Source: Yamagishiella unicocca
Lineage: Eukaryota > Chlorophyta > Chlorophyceae > Chlamydomonadales > Volvocaceae
DNA: 64,000 nt
Assembly (NCBI GenBank): GCA_003116995.1
Contig: BDSL01000033.1
Location: 682,001-746,000, forward strand
Direction: 5' to 3'
A model generated the notes under the pieces. The model was not told the DNA's origin. It saw nothing but the letters and a program-made list of their open reading frames with translations, and searched no databases. A program made the position numbers and the translations under genes. The stretch's first letter is position 1. Every line of letters starts with the position of its first letter. Positions 45,801 to 56,217 of this stretch are shown in pieces.

Positions 45801-48486
45801 CAGGAGGTCGTCGGGGCCGCAGCCCTCCCTGGAGCGGCACCCGCGCTCGCAGCCGGGGGTGGCTCTCCAGCTGGCAGTATGTGTTTGGGGCACTGCTGGG
45901 AAACGATGCGGATGCGGGAGCGCAGGCGGCCGATGGCGGGGGCCAGCGGTCAATGGAGGTGGAGCAGGGGGGAGGGGAGGGGGTGGCCGATATGGACATG
46001 GACGGGCTGCTGCCGCCGCCATCATCGTCGTCACGGGAGGTGCTGACGCAGATGGAGGCCGCGGCGGCCGCCGCGTCGGGGGAAGCATCTGTGGGGGTAC
46101 CGGCGGCGGCCAGTGCCGCCGCTGCCGCCGCCGCTGCCGCCGCTGCCGCCGCAGCCCTGCAGCAGCAGCAGCAGCAGCATCTGGACCTGCCCGGGTTCCC
46201 ACCCCCAGGCTTCCCCGGCCTCATGCCTCCAGGGATGCCGCCGCCGCCGCCGAACCTCCTGCACCCGCATCAAGCGATGCACAACATGCTCCAGGGAGGG
46301 AACCACGTCCCCCACGCGGCACAGGCGCTGGAGGACCTGGCGCGCGACCGGCAGCTGCTGCGCCGCGCGGTTCTGTCGCTGCAGGCGGCCGACGTGGCGG
46401 CGCTGCAGACCCACGGGTCCACGCTCGAGGCGCTAACGCTGCACTTCTTCCGCATGCCGCCAACCGTCATGTCGCTGCTGACGTCAGCACTGCCGCAGCT
46501 GCGCCGCCTCAGCCTGCACTGGGCCAACGACCAGGAACAGACGCCGGGCGGCGGGTCCTGCGGCTGCGGCGGCGCTGGCGGCGGCGCCTGCGGCGCCGCC
46601 GCCACCGCCACTGCCAGCGGCGGCGGCGTGCGTGGCAGGGTAGAGCTGGCGGAGCTGCCGCCGCTGCTCGAGAGCTTGGAGCTGGGGGGCCCCGTGGTGC
46701 TGGTGGTCACGGCGGCTGACCTAGGGGGGCCGTGCGGCAGTACCCAAGCCCCGGGTCCCATGTGGGCGCAGCTGCGGCGGCTGGTATTGACTAACGGGTG
46801 GGTCGACGTCCTCCTCCCACCCCCTTCGCCTCCTCCTCCTCCTCCTCAGCACTTCCGTCGCCGCCCTCCTCCCAGCACTTCCTGAAGTGCAGCCTGCCTG
46901 CCCGCCTTGCCTATCCCCGTCGCCTGGCGCTGCCCCTCCGTTTCCCTGATTCCATCCCCCGCGCCCCCAACAAGCCAGTCCCAACCCCTCTCCCCCTACA
47001 CCTAGTTTTCCTTGTCCTTTCTCCTACCGGCATGTAAAATGGGTTAGTAGCACGCGAAAATGGGTTAGTAAAACGATGTACTTTTACCGTACCGCCAATC
47101 CGCCCCCGCACCTGCGCAGCGTCGGGCTGCCGCACGGCGCGCTGCCTTCGCTGCTGGCGCGGACACCGCACCTGACTGAGCTGCAGCTGCTGCGGCCACG
47201 GCGGCTTGAGGCGGAGGACCTGGCGGCGCTTAAGGGGCTGGACCGGTTGCGCACACTGGTGAGGGGCGCGTGAGGAGAATACGGTTGCGGAGTGCGAGTG
47301 GAGGAGGGGATTGAGGAGGGGCAGGGAGAAGGGGGAGGAGGGGGAGATGGGGGAGGAGGAGGAGGGGGAGGAGGAGGAGGAGGAGGGGGAGCGTAACGTT
47401 ACGTGCCGGTTGCACCTAGGATGTGGTTTTGTGCGGTTTTCTTACAGCGTACGAAGTCGACGTTTATGCCACATGCCAGTACCGTCCATCTCACCGACCC
47501 GTGCTTGCCAATGATGTCGATGGATGTCGCACACCGCCAGGACGAAGATCCCGGCTGTGTAAAAGTATTTATTGATCCGGATGCTATGCGTCTACTCGTG
47601 CTGGTACTAATGCGGTGCCGGTCCTCGCCCTTCTCCTCCTCCTCCTCCTCCTCCCCCTCCTCCTCCTCCCCCTTCGCCCTCCTTCCCTTCCCCCCGCCCT
47701 CGCCCCCATCCGGCAGGTGGTGGACCTGGAGGGACAGGACCTGGAGTGCCGGGAGGTGCGGCTCGCCATGGCGAGGGGGATCAGCGGCGTGGCGCACCTC
47801 ACCGCGCTGCAGGAGCTGAGGTGAGACAGCGCGCGCTCCGCCGCCTGTCGCTCTGTACCTCTGTTGTACCTCTATTGTACCTGGATTGTACCTGCTGCCG
47901 CTGCGCCTCTGCTGCTGCCGCTGCGCCGCCCCCCACGAACACGCACCCGTCCCGCCGGTGGCACGTCACAGGTGGAACGTCCCCGACCCGCCCAGCGTCA
48001 AGCGCCGGGGATCTGGCCTCGGAGCTGAGGATAAGACGGTGGGTGCGATGGTGGGTGCGATGGTGGGTGCGATGATGGGTGCGATGGTGGGTGCGATGGT
48101 GGGTGCGGTGATTCGGTCTCCGGGGGACTTGCTGGACATCGATGATTGTGAGTGATGGGGCAGCACGCACCGGCACCTCCCGTCCAACTGGCACCGCCAG
48201 TATCGCACCGTCTTCCGCTCCTTCCCCCTCCGCCACCTCTTCACCGCTTTCTTGGTTTCCTTTAACCCCTCCATGGTCCCCTTCGCAACCGAGTTTTTCC
48301 TGCCACCCTCTGTCCCCTCCTGTCGCGCATCAGGACCACAACGTGGAGCTCTGCCAACAGCTGGCGCAACTGACCGGTCTTCAGCGCCTGTCGCTGTTGT
48401 CACTGCCCAGCTGCCGCCACCTGCTGCCGCGGCTGGAGGAACTGCAGGCGCTGCGGCACCTGCCCTTCCTGGAGCTCTCCTCGTGA
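39810..48486 (+). CDS. Giant F-box / leucine-rich-repeat protein
   Basis: Exons in phase are 39810-39968, 41017-41289, 41665-41717, 41948-42584, 42911-43097, 43275-46797, 47120-47258 and 47717-47820, a short exon that only phase supports (47972-48038), and 48334-48486. The product is about 1,764 residues. Residues 13-50 look like an F-box (IPQLVLWSIVQHV...LRLTCRRWSKAV), which would bind Skp1 in an SCF ubiquitin ligase. Exons 2-5 and the later ones carry scattered leucine-rich repeats such as LPSLEHLDMRRVPI and LTGLQRLSLLSLPSC, likely the substrate-binding part. The 3.5-kb exon adds long Gln, Gly and Ala runs between LRR segments. The end is uncertain: the stop TGA lies within a GTGAGG donor-like sequence, and an in-phase continuation to a stop at about 49031 is possible but has a weak acceptor. 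The target is unknown. Confidence 0.8.
41731..41844 (+). repeat. 15-bp G-rich tandem array
   Basis: GGGGGAGGAGGGGCT is repeated about seven to eight times with few changes. The array starts 14 bases after the exon 41665-41717 donor, inside the intron. Confidence 0.95.
44327..44525 (+). repeat. Poly-Gln (CAG)n tract in the F-box/LRR gene
   Basis: About 65 codons are mostly CAG with interspersed CAC, CGG and AAC, encoding Gln with some His, Arg and Glu. The tract is in frame in the 3.5-kb exon. Confidence 0.95.
45366..45432 (+). repeat. Poly-Gly (GGC/GGT)n tract in the F-box/LRR gene
   Basis: About 21 consecutive glycine codons precede LPIPVQMLAQIAQNP. Confidence 0.93.
48039..48110 (+). repeat. 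12-bp tandem repeat (GTGGGTGCGATG)n
   Basis: Six units lie near the 3' end of the F-box/LRR gene, probably in its last intron. Confidence 0.93.
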
Positions 48487-51351
48487 GGCGAGATGTGTAC
48501 GGGAGACAGCGGAAACGATTTAAAAAAACAATGTCCATGAAACCACAATAATGACAGGAGCACCATTTCGGTGAAAGTTACACCAATCGCGATTCGGTAT
48601 ATCACGCGACGACTGGTGGAGTAGAATAAGAAGCCCGCGACGCAACTGAGCGGATTGGCTGGGTTGTGCGGAAATCGAAGCAGGGAGCTGGCCGCTGGCT
48701 CCAGGCGTGGGAATATAATTTGGTGGGCGAGGAGGTGTACGGCAAAAGCAGGAGTCGGCAGCTCAGGTAGAGACGTCGCGAAAGCGTTAGAAACGGTTGG
48801 GGGCGTGGCGTGGTTGAGGTTGGTGGATGAGGGCGGCGGTGGCGAGGAGGTTGCGGCGGCGGCGGAAAGGCTTGGTGAGCTGGCATGGCTCGCTCGCAAG
48901 GGGTCGGATCCCCTTTTGGGGCGTGTAGCATTGTGCAGCGCGTGGCGGCTGCGCGGCGTTGCGCAGGCTGTTGGAGTTGAGGCCTCACGAGGCGGACCGG
49001 AGGCGGCAGCGACCGTGGTGGTTGTGATGTGATGTGATGGTGGTAGCGCCGACCTCTCGCAGCCGAGGTGCATGCATCCCGTTTTCAATATTGTCGGCGG
49101 AGGCGCTGGAGCGGGAGGCGCCGGAGGCCTTGAGGCGCCGGCGCCTGCGGAAACTGCCCTAGAGGGAATAGGGATTTGCGGCTTTGGACCGCAAGAGCTT
49201 AGAGGCGGCCTGGTGGCGATGGACGCTCGACAGCAGGGCCCGGGCGGAGGCGCCGGAAGAATGCCGGTTGCAATGAATGATTGGTTGGGGGTTACATGGC
49301 GGCGGTTGAAAGTCGTTCCTTTACGGCGGCAGAACTGGCGACGGACGGCGGATTTGGCGGCGGCGGTGGCGATCGAGACGCCTGCGGAGGTGGCGGTTGT
49401 TCCGCGGGCGCGGCCGCGGCTGAGGGGCCTGGGGGGCACGGTGGTGGTGCTGGCTGTGGTGGCGGCGCCGCAGTCCAGGGAGGGCGGCAGTGGGCCGGTC
49501 TCTTGTGCCATCGAATGAGGACTGCCGGTCATTTTCTTAGTCATGGGTCTTCCCTGAAACGCGGTGACGTGAAGCGAGTGGGGAGCCGGAGGGAAGTTGC
49601 ATGGTGAGGCCTCTTCAACGGGCGGTTGGAAGTTGACCGTTGGGCTCTGGAGTAGGGGCATACATGGATGAGATGAGTCGGTGTGCGGGGCGGGGCCCTG
49701 TGTGAGTAGGTGTACGGCAGCGGACAGCGGTGAGTCACTTGGCCGTCATGGCCGCTAGCCAACGTGCGGTGATAGGAGAGGTTCACGTTCGGGGAGCGGC
49801 ATGTCGGGCATTGCCGTATGTACGGCTTCTGTACGATGCGGCAAAGGCGCTGGGCGCTGGCGGCGCCGAAGAGGCGGCCGCGCGATTGGGTTGGGACGTT
49901 GGGGTACGGCATCGACGCCGGCGGGCGGGCCTCACAGCAACCGTGTGTTGCCGACCCGCGGGTCGGCTGCACGGCGGCGGGTGCGCTAGAAAGCGTGACG
50001 AGCATCATTTGAGAGACGGCTCGAGGGAGCCACATGTTGCCCTGTGAGGGCGGCTGCGCGGCCTGCTATCCCACGCAACGACATAACTGACAACTACCAG
50101 CGTCCGGGGGCAGCTGGGGGCGCCGTTGTCCATCACGGCCTGGTGGCCCTGTGGCCCTGCAGTGGTGTCGGGATCGGAAACCGGGTCCCAACGGGTCGGG
50201 TGTGGGTGGTGGGGGCGTGCTGTTGGGTGAGCCGCGGCTGCGGGGACAGCCGCCAGGGAGCGGTAACCGCGTGCTGTGCGGTGCGGTACGGTGCGGTGCA
50301 AGGTGGCAATAAATTCGCCGCAACGTGCATCAACGTCCGCTGCGCGCTTGCAGATCGAGTGTTGTTGGTGCACGTTACGGCCAGGGAAGGGGGCAGATTA
50401 GGCAACGACTTAGACCGACGAGCTGGCCGGGGTGCTGCGCGGCGGCGCAGGGCGGGGCGGGGCGAGGTCATTCCCACCGCACGCCCAGACATACGTGGGA
50501 GTGGCCGTAGTAGTTGGTAGTTGGTATCGATGTAGATCGCATGTACGACAAAGATATGACGCGACGGGGTCGAGTCGAGACCTGTGTTTGCATAGTGGAT
50601 CGGGGATCGGTTACCGACACGGCAGGAGGCGCGAGGGCACCCATGTAGCGCTGTAGCCGAGAGGCGATGGTGGGGGTGCAACATGGCAGTGCGGTAGATG
50701 GTTGTGCCGGAGCGGGCCGCCTGGTCACACGAGGGTTTTGGCGGTAGTACCACCCGGTGTGGCCCTGGCGGCGGTCTAGGGGGTGTAGACTTGTGATCTT
50801 GTTCTGGCGTCGAGCTGGGATCTCCAGCTAATCAGCGGTGGCGGGGTCGAAGGCGGGACAAGGTGATGTCACGCAGGGGTCATGTGCTCATCTCGCTATG
50901 TATGTTAATGCCATCGGAGATCGGACTCTATTGCGCTGCCGTACGTCCGTACAACGGCGTTGGGAGAGGCTGACACGGTAGGGACCCAAAGCTTGGTTCA
51001 ACATGTCTTCTTCTTCGGCCTGCGAGAACCACCCGCAAGACGTCGCTCCCAGCAGCGTCGCTCTCTTAACACCGCATCCTCGCCTCGAGCTCACGTCACG
51101 GATGTAGGCCTCTGTCCGTACACGGGCGTACACAACATGGCCAGTGAGAAGCTGCGACTATGCTAGGCCGCGCTTGTGAGTCTCGCCTCAACGCGCCTTT
51201 CCAGCTGGAAGACGCTGACGGGGCACACAATCGGACGCGCCATCGCTTGCTTGCACGCCCGCAGGCAAACGTGCACGCCAGCACGCTCCGATTCGCCCTG
51301 CCTCAGCCAAACACCCAGCCATCCGCCAATACATAAATACACACTGCTCCC

Positions 51352-51598
51352 ATGATCGCTGCGTTGTCGCTGCTCGGTCGCGCGCCACAGTACCCACTTT
51401 CAAACGCGCCGGAGCTGGGGGCCACAAGCGTCCGCGCCCCTCTCGTCTGCATCGAGCTCCCACGCGGCCAGTCGCAAACAGAGGCTGCAGCGGGCCGCCT
51501 GCTGAGAACACATCACAGACTGGTAAGTGCGCTACGAGCCGCTGTTCAACAACAAAACCCTGCCCACCCCCAACGCGGGCGTTTCCTACGTCGTGTAA
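51352..51598 (+). other. Orphan exon-like segment
   Basis: An ATG frame from 51352 runs to a strong donor-like GTAAGT after HHRL (about 51524). In another frame, the following bases read RYEPLFNNKTLPTPNAGV, then SYVV and a TAA at 51596-51598, with the C/G-ending codon bias of real genes in this window. The two halves are not joined by a credible intron. It may be a gene relic or the last exon of an unseen gene. Confidence 0.3.
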
Positions 51599-53760
51599 CC
51601 GGATCTTCTCGCCCACCCTCGCCGGCGTGTCGAGCCCCAGGGATGGGGCGCCGTAGCGCACACACCGTCCGTCCAACGCTGCGCCTGGAGCATCCATGCT
51701 ACCCAGCCAGGCACCCCATATGCCTCCTTCCTTACAGCACACATGCCAGCAGCAGCTAACGGCAGCAAATAGCAGCAAACAGCAGCAAATAGCAGCAAAC
51801 GGCAGCGGCAGCTGTCTGCCCCCAGGCGCTGCCAGCGGGACGCGGCACCCGTCCCTTCCCCCCGGCAGCACTCGCGAGCAGCAGCAGCGCGGCACCACCC
51901 TCCCCAGGGGTTAAATTGCTCTTACGCATAAATTTTATTTTCGGCCTTGGTGCCACCCGGGCCAGTGTACCTCCCGTCTGGCTCTCCGCGCTTGGGCGCA
52001 AGCCAGGGGCAGCCCGCCAGTCCGTGCTGCCCCCCACCCTACCACCCCCGACACAAGACATCATCACCGCTTCCTCGCCGTTTCATTTTCCTTCTTGACA
52101 CACCACCATGTTGGCAACGACGCATCAGTACCCGCACGGAGGCGACCGCCGTACTTCATTTACTCCAGTACAAGATTCGAGGCGCCTCAGCAAGTGCCCG
52201 CTCGCCCCTCCGGAGTCCCGACACATCTCCTGATTCCCCCGCTCTCTCTGGCACCCGTTCTCGCTTTCCCCTCCCGACCCAAACATCATATTTTAACACG
52301 GCCCTTCTAAATGAGCCTTCCCCACCTCAAGCGCTCTAGGCAAGCCCACTGCAACGTGCCTAAGGGGGCTGCGCCAACGGATCCCAAACAACGCCAGGTG
52401 CACAGGAGGCAGCAGGGTGGCCGAGGCACAGAGCGTTTCGCTAGATTTAGATATGGATAAAAAAACGTAGCAGCAGTACATCGGGCGAGTGGGCGAGCGA
52501 CCGACGAGAGTGGACCTCGATTATGAAAATAGAGATAGCTCAGTTCATCGCAGTTGGTTCCAAGTTTGCGGTCGACAGTTGCCATGGGGTGGCCTTCTTG
52601 GAGGCCCCTAAACAGTCTATAGCCGCATCGAGCTGCGCAGGGAAGGAACACAAACACCGTCTACTATGCGCCAGTATGCCCCGATGCAGCGCAGACAGCG
52701 CTTCCTTCCCCTAGGCCGCCAACCGCCGCGGGAAGGCTCCCCGCATGTCGCACCTGAATCCAAATGACGGCCTGGATGAGCACGTGTACGTGCACGCCCA
52801 GGCAAGAGGCCGTCTGTAAGGCAAAGTCCGCGAACATCTGAAAGTGGTTTGGGGGGGGGGGGATCGGAGGGAGAAGGTGGTGGAGCGGGGTGGTTAGGGC
52901 CAGGGGGGTTGATGTAAGGTTTGGAGACGGACCCACATGTGTGTTTCGGGGTGAGCGGTACGGGTTCGATGAGGTTTGCCTGGGGGTTACAGCTGGCGGA
53001 ATCGTGCCGCCGGTATGTTCGGTTACTGTTTCGCCCCCTCCCACCTCCTCTCCCACCCCCCACTGTTCCACACTCGTCGTACCCCAGCCTATCCGATAGT
53101 TTGCCTCACATGACCCACACGTGTGTCTCCGCTACCCCCGGCCCTGCTAGGATCACGACCACCATCCGGCCCCCCCAACCTCTGCATTCGTTTCATACTA
53201 GCTTACGTTACCGTTATCGTACGATTCCACGACATTTCCGTCTACTCGCCAACCATCTATCCTGGGACCCCCATCGTTATCGCCCTTGGTCTGTCGGAGG
53301 TGGATTCGCGGATTTATTTTATACTCCCCCAAAGGGCTGCCTGCTCGCGCACAGACAACTCGCCCAGCGCCTTATTTCGGTTACGTGGGCCTTATTGAGC
53401 TTCCCTGGACCTTGTTCAGCTTCTGTGGGCCTTTATCCAGCTTACCTGGGACCCTTAGCCGAAGACCCGCCTCCTCCGGCAACAGCAGCAAGCACTAATC
53501 GCCCGCCACATAACCAGCAAACACCACACCCCCAGCACCGCCCCTTCGGGCCCTCCTACCGAGTTCCTACCCCTCTACCTCCGCCACCGGCCAAGCAACA
53601 ACCGCCATCCGTACACACACCCGCGCCGTACCTACCCAGGGCAGCACACCAGCCACGGCGTGAACGCCGTCACGCCGATCGACACCGCCACAGCGGTCCC
53701 AACCAACCCGGGACCGACCCTGCAGTCGCGTACACAATATTTCCCCCAAAATGCCATCGC

Positions 53761-53879
53761 TGCCGCCGCTGGCGCTGGTGCCGCCGCTGGTGCCGCCGCT
53801 GGTGCCGCCGCTGGTGCCGCCGCTGGTGCCGCCGCTGGTGCCGCCGCTGGTGCCGCCGCTGGCGCCGCCGCTGGTGCCG
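53761..53879 (+). repeat. 12-bp tandem repeat (CTGGTGCCGCCG)n
   Basis: About ten units lie in the 3' flank of the minus-strand propeller gene, directly after its stop codon. Confidence 0.95.
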
Positions 53880-53919
53880 GCTGTGACCGGCAACGTGGCC
53901 CGGAACCGGCCAATGGACA

Positions 53920-55692
53920 TCAAGGCCAGGAAGCGCCGCCGCTGCGGCCGCCGCCGCCGCCGCCGCCGCCACCAACGACCGTCGCCTGCGCCCGCCTCAT
54001 CCTGGAGGACTCCATCCGCAGGGAGCCCACCGTTATGATGAAGGCCAGCTGCAGTACCACCACCCAAAACAGGGTAGCCTTAAAATCCACGAACCATTTC
54101 TCGCGAGCCACGAAGTGCGCCTTGCCGTCAGTAACACTACAAGGAGGGGGGGGGGCACGACGTCGGGGGGGCGGTTAGGGCAGCGATTCCGTTGTCGGTT
54201 GTCGGTTACGCAGCAGGGCGGCAAGGTGGTACACGGCGCAAATTATGCGGGTGTCAGACGCTGCTGGTGGCCCCGATGACGCCCCAGCCCCGCGCTCCTC
54301 CAGCTTCTACCCCCTCCCCCGTGCTGGCGGGCGCACTGAGCCCCCACAACGACCGCGCCCAACGACCTTCCGTTAGATCCCAACGCAGCTCATCCGCATT
54401 TTCCCCGGTGCGACTAGGCAACTGTCCAGCCTCTTGCTCAGTGCCGCCGCACCGCCCCCCACCCCCGAACCCCTCCTCGAAACCCCCCAACCCCAAAACA
54501 TGAGCTGAGTATACCTGTCGCCATCCACGAGCCCAGTCCACGAGCCGTCGGGCAGCTGCTGCACGTCCACGTGGTGAAGCCGCTGCGCCCGCCACGAGGA
54601 CTTCACGCGAGTCGGCTCGTACCGTATGGTGACGCTCTCTTTGTACGACGTATCATTCGCCACGTCAGCGCGCATGAGCGTCAGCGCCTGGCCGTAGTAC
54701 CCGCTGCAGTCCTGCGCCCAGCGGTACAGCGACCCGGCCATGACGAAAGGCCGCCCGCCGTTGCGCGCCGTCCTGGGATCCGAATCCAGGCCGTACGGCA
54801 CAAGTCCATCCGACGGACTTTTGAACGCCGCACCCGCGTGCATGCTGGGATGCGGCTGCCAATCGCCCAACAGCGATACTGCGGTGTAAAGAAGTAACGT
54901 GTACTTTGGCTGCCCCGCGGCGGGCGAGCCCACGCGGGTTGTGAAAATCCACCAGCGGTCCCGAAACCGTACGGGCGCCGTATCTACGTATTTAGGAGCG
55001 GCGCTGAACTGGAACCAGCGCCGCGTCACCGACCATCCGGGGTCTTCAGGCCGCTTGAGAGCCGCGAGCTGCCAGCCAAAGGGGAAGGCCTCCTTGGTAG
55101 TGCCGTACACTCGTACGGCGCCATCCTTGGCGGCCGAGGTCTCGGGGAACATGAGGTACTGCTTGGATTCTTCGTCGTACAGGACGAGTGGGTAGGATAG
55201 GTGGAAGGGCTCCGACAGCGCGGTGCCCAGGTGCTGCCAGCTGGCGCCGCTGTCGTACGACACCGCCACTCCCAGCTCGCCGATGAACCGGTGAAGGTTC
55301 TTCATCTCATAGAAAGCGAACCACGGGCTGGCGCCGGCGGCGAAGCCGGCCGGCATGGTGTGGTCGGTCGGAATGAAGAGGAAGGGGTCGGCTACGAAGC
55401 TGACGGCTGTAGTGTTGGCGATGGTTGCACATGTCAGGACCGGCTCGGAGGAGAAGTTGAGATGTAACGGATCGGGGGCACCTCGCGCGAGGCCCACCCG
55501 CCAGGAGCCCTCGTAGTCCCACGAGCAGGCGACCAGGCCATGACTGAGCGGCTTGCGCGTAAACCAGCGCAGTTTTATGAGACCGGATGGCTTATCTATT
55601 TTCGATTCGAATCGCAAGACAATCGCAAGGGCGAAGCTGAGCAGCACGTACACCGCCAAGCACAGACTGGGTTGCGACGCAGCAGGAGCCAT
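53920..55692 (-). CDS. Membrane-anchored GINT1-type propeller protein without GT64 domain
   Basis: Two exons, 55692-54515 and 54136-53920 (stop TGA), join in phase to 464 residues. An upstream in-frame ATG at 55752 would add 20. A hydrophobic segment near residues 10-28 is a signal anchor. The lumenal part has the bladed propeller (GH43-like fold) found in plant glucosamine inositolphosphorylceramide transferase GINT1: VSYDSGASWQHLG, HLSYPLVLYD, ARNGGRPF, YRWAQDCSGYYGQ, HHVDVQQLPDGSW and VDGD occur in the usual order. Exon 2 encodes a second membrane segment (FWVVVLQLAFIITVGSL) and a short basic/Gly tail instead of the GT64 glycosyltransferase domain of GINT1. A Golgi location and a role in glycan or sphingolipid glycosylation are inferred. 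Catalytic activity is uncertain. It shares its upstream region with the SET-domain gene. Confidence 0.86.
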
Positions 55693-56217
55693 GCTGGCGC
55701 GGCACAGTCTGTGACGTTCGACGGACACAACGTTGCTGTCCTGCGGAACCATAAATATGCTGTGGTAAAGCGAGACTGCAGGATAGCAGAAAAAAATGGC
55801 CTGGGCGACCTGGCGCCTGTGATGCCAGTTGGCGCTTAAAACGCTGTTCGGTCTGCCAGCCTTGTAATCCAGGCCTGTCAGCTATTGCCAATATGGCGCC
55901 TGCGTCAGAGGTAGGGCTGCGGCAAAGGTGCGACAACCGACTAGGCGCGAAACAATGTACGGCAGGAATCCCGCCAGCGCCTTTCACTCTTTCAGGTGGG
56001 CCCTCTAATTTTCGCAAAGATGCGACGTAGATATGCCAATTGAGAGCATGTGTCGTATCGTACAGCGAGGTTGATGAACAGTGTCTTGCGGGTCATTTCT
56101 GCCCTGAACTATATCGGACACCAGCTAGTTTACGTCCACTCGCTATCTTACGGCGTGGATTGCTAGTGGTCCCCGGCTTTCTCTTCCGGTTAAAGTTACC
56201 GGACTCCGCCGCCACGA
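55693..56217. promoter_or_regulatory. Shared upstream region of propeller (-) and SET-domain (+) genes
   Basis: The start codons are 465 to 525 bases apart, depending on the propeller start, and point away from each other. This is compact enough for a bidirectional promoter. I could not identify a specific element. Confidence 0.5.

Larger units (their letters stand above)
48487..53919. other. 5.4-kb region without a supported gene
   Basis: Several GC-rich open frames cross this region on both strands (48655-49031 and 49072-49518 plus, 48381-49661 minus, 51188-51898 minus), but none shows a known domain or a clear exon chain. It should include the 3' UTRs of the F-box/LRR gene (+) and the propeller gene (-). 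A candidate minus-strand TGTAA for the latter is at 52987-52991. Confidence 0.5.

Noticed and set aside
48381..49661. 426-residue minus-strand open frame
   Set aside because: Pro/Thr/Ser-rich antisense of GC-rich DNA; it overlaps the end of the F-box/LRR gene and has no domain.
51188..51898. 236-residue minus-strand open frame
   Set aside because: The codons used are not those of confirmed genes here, and no domain or exon partner was found.
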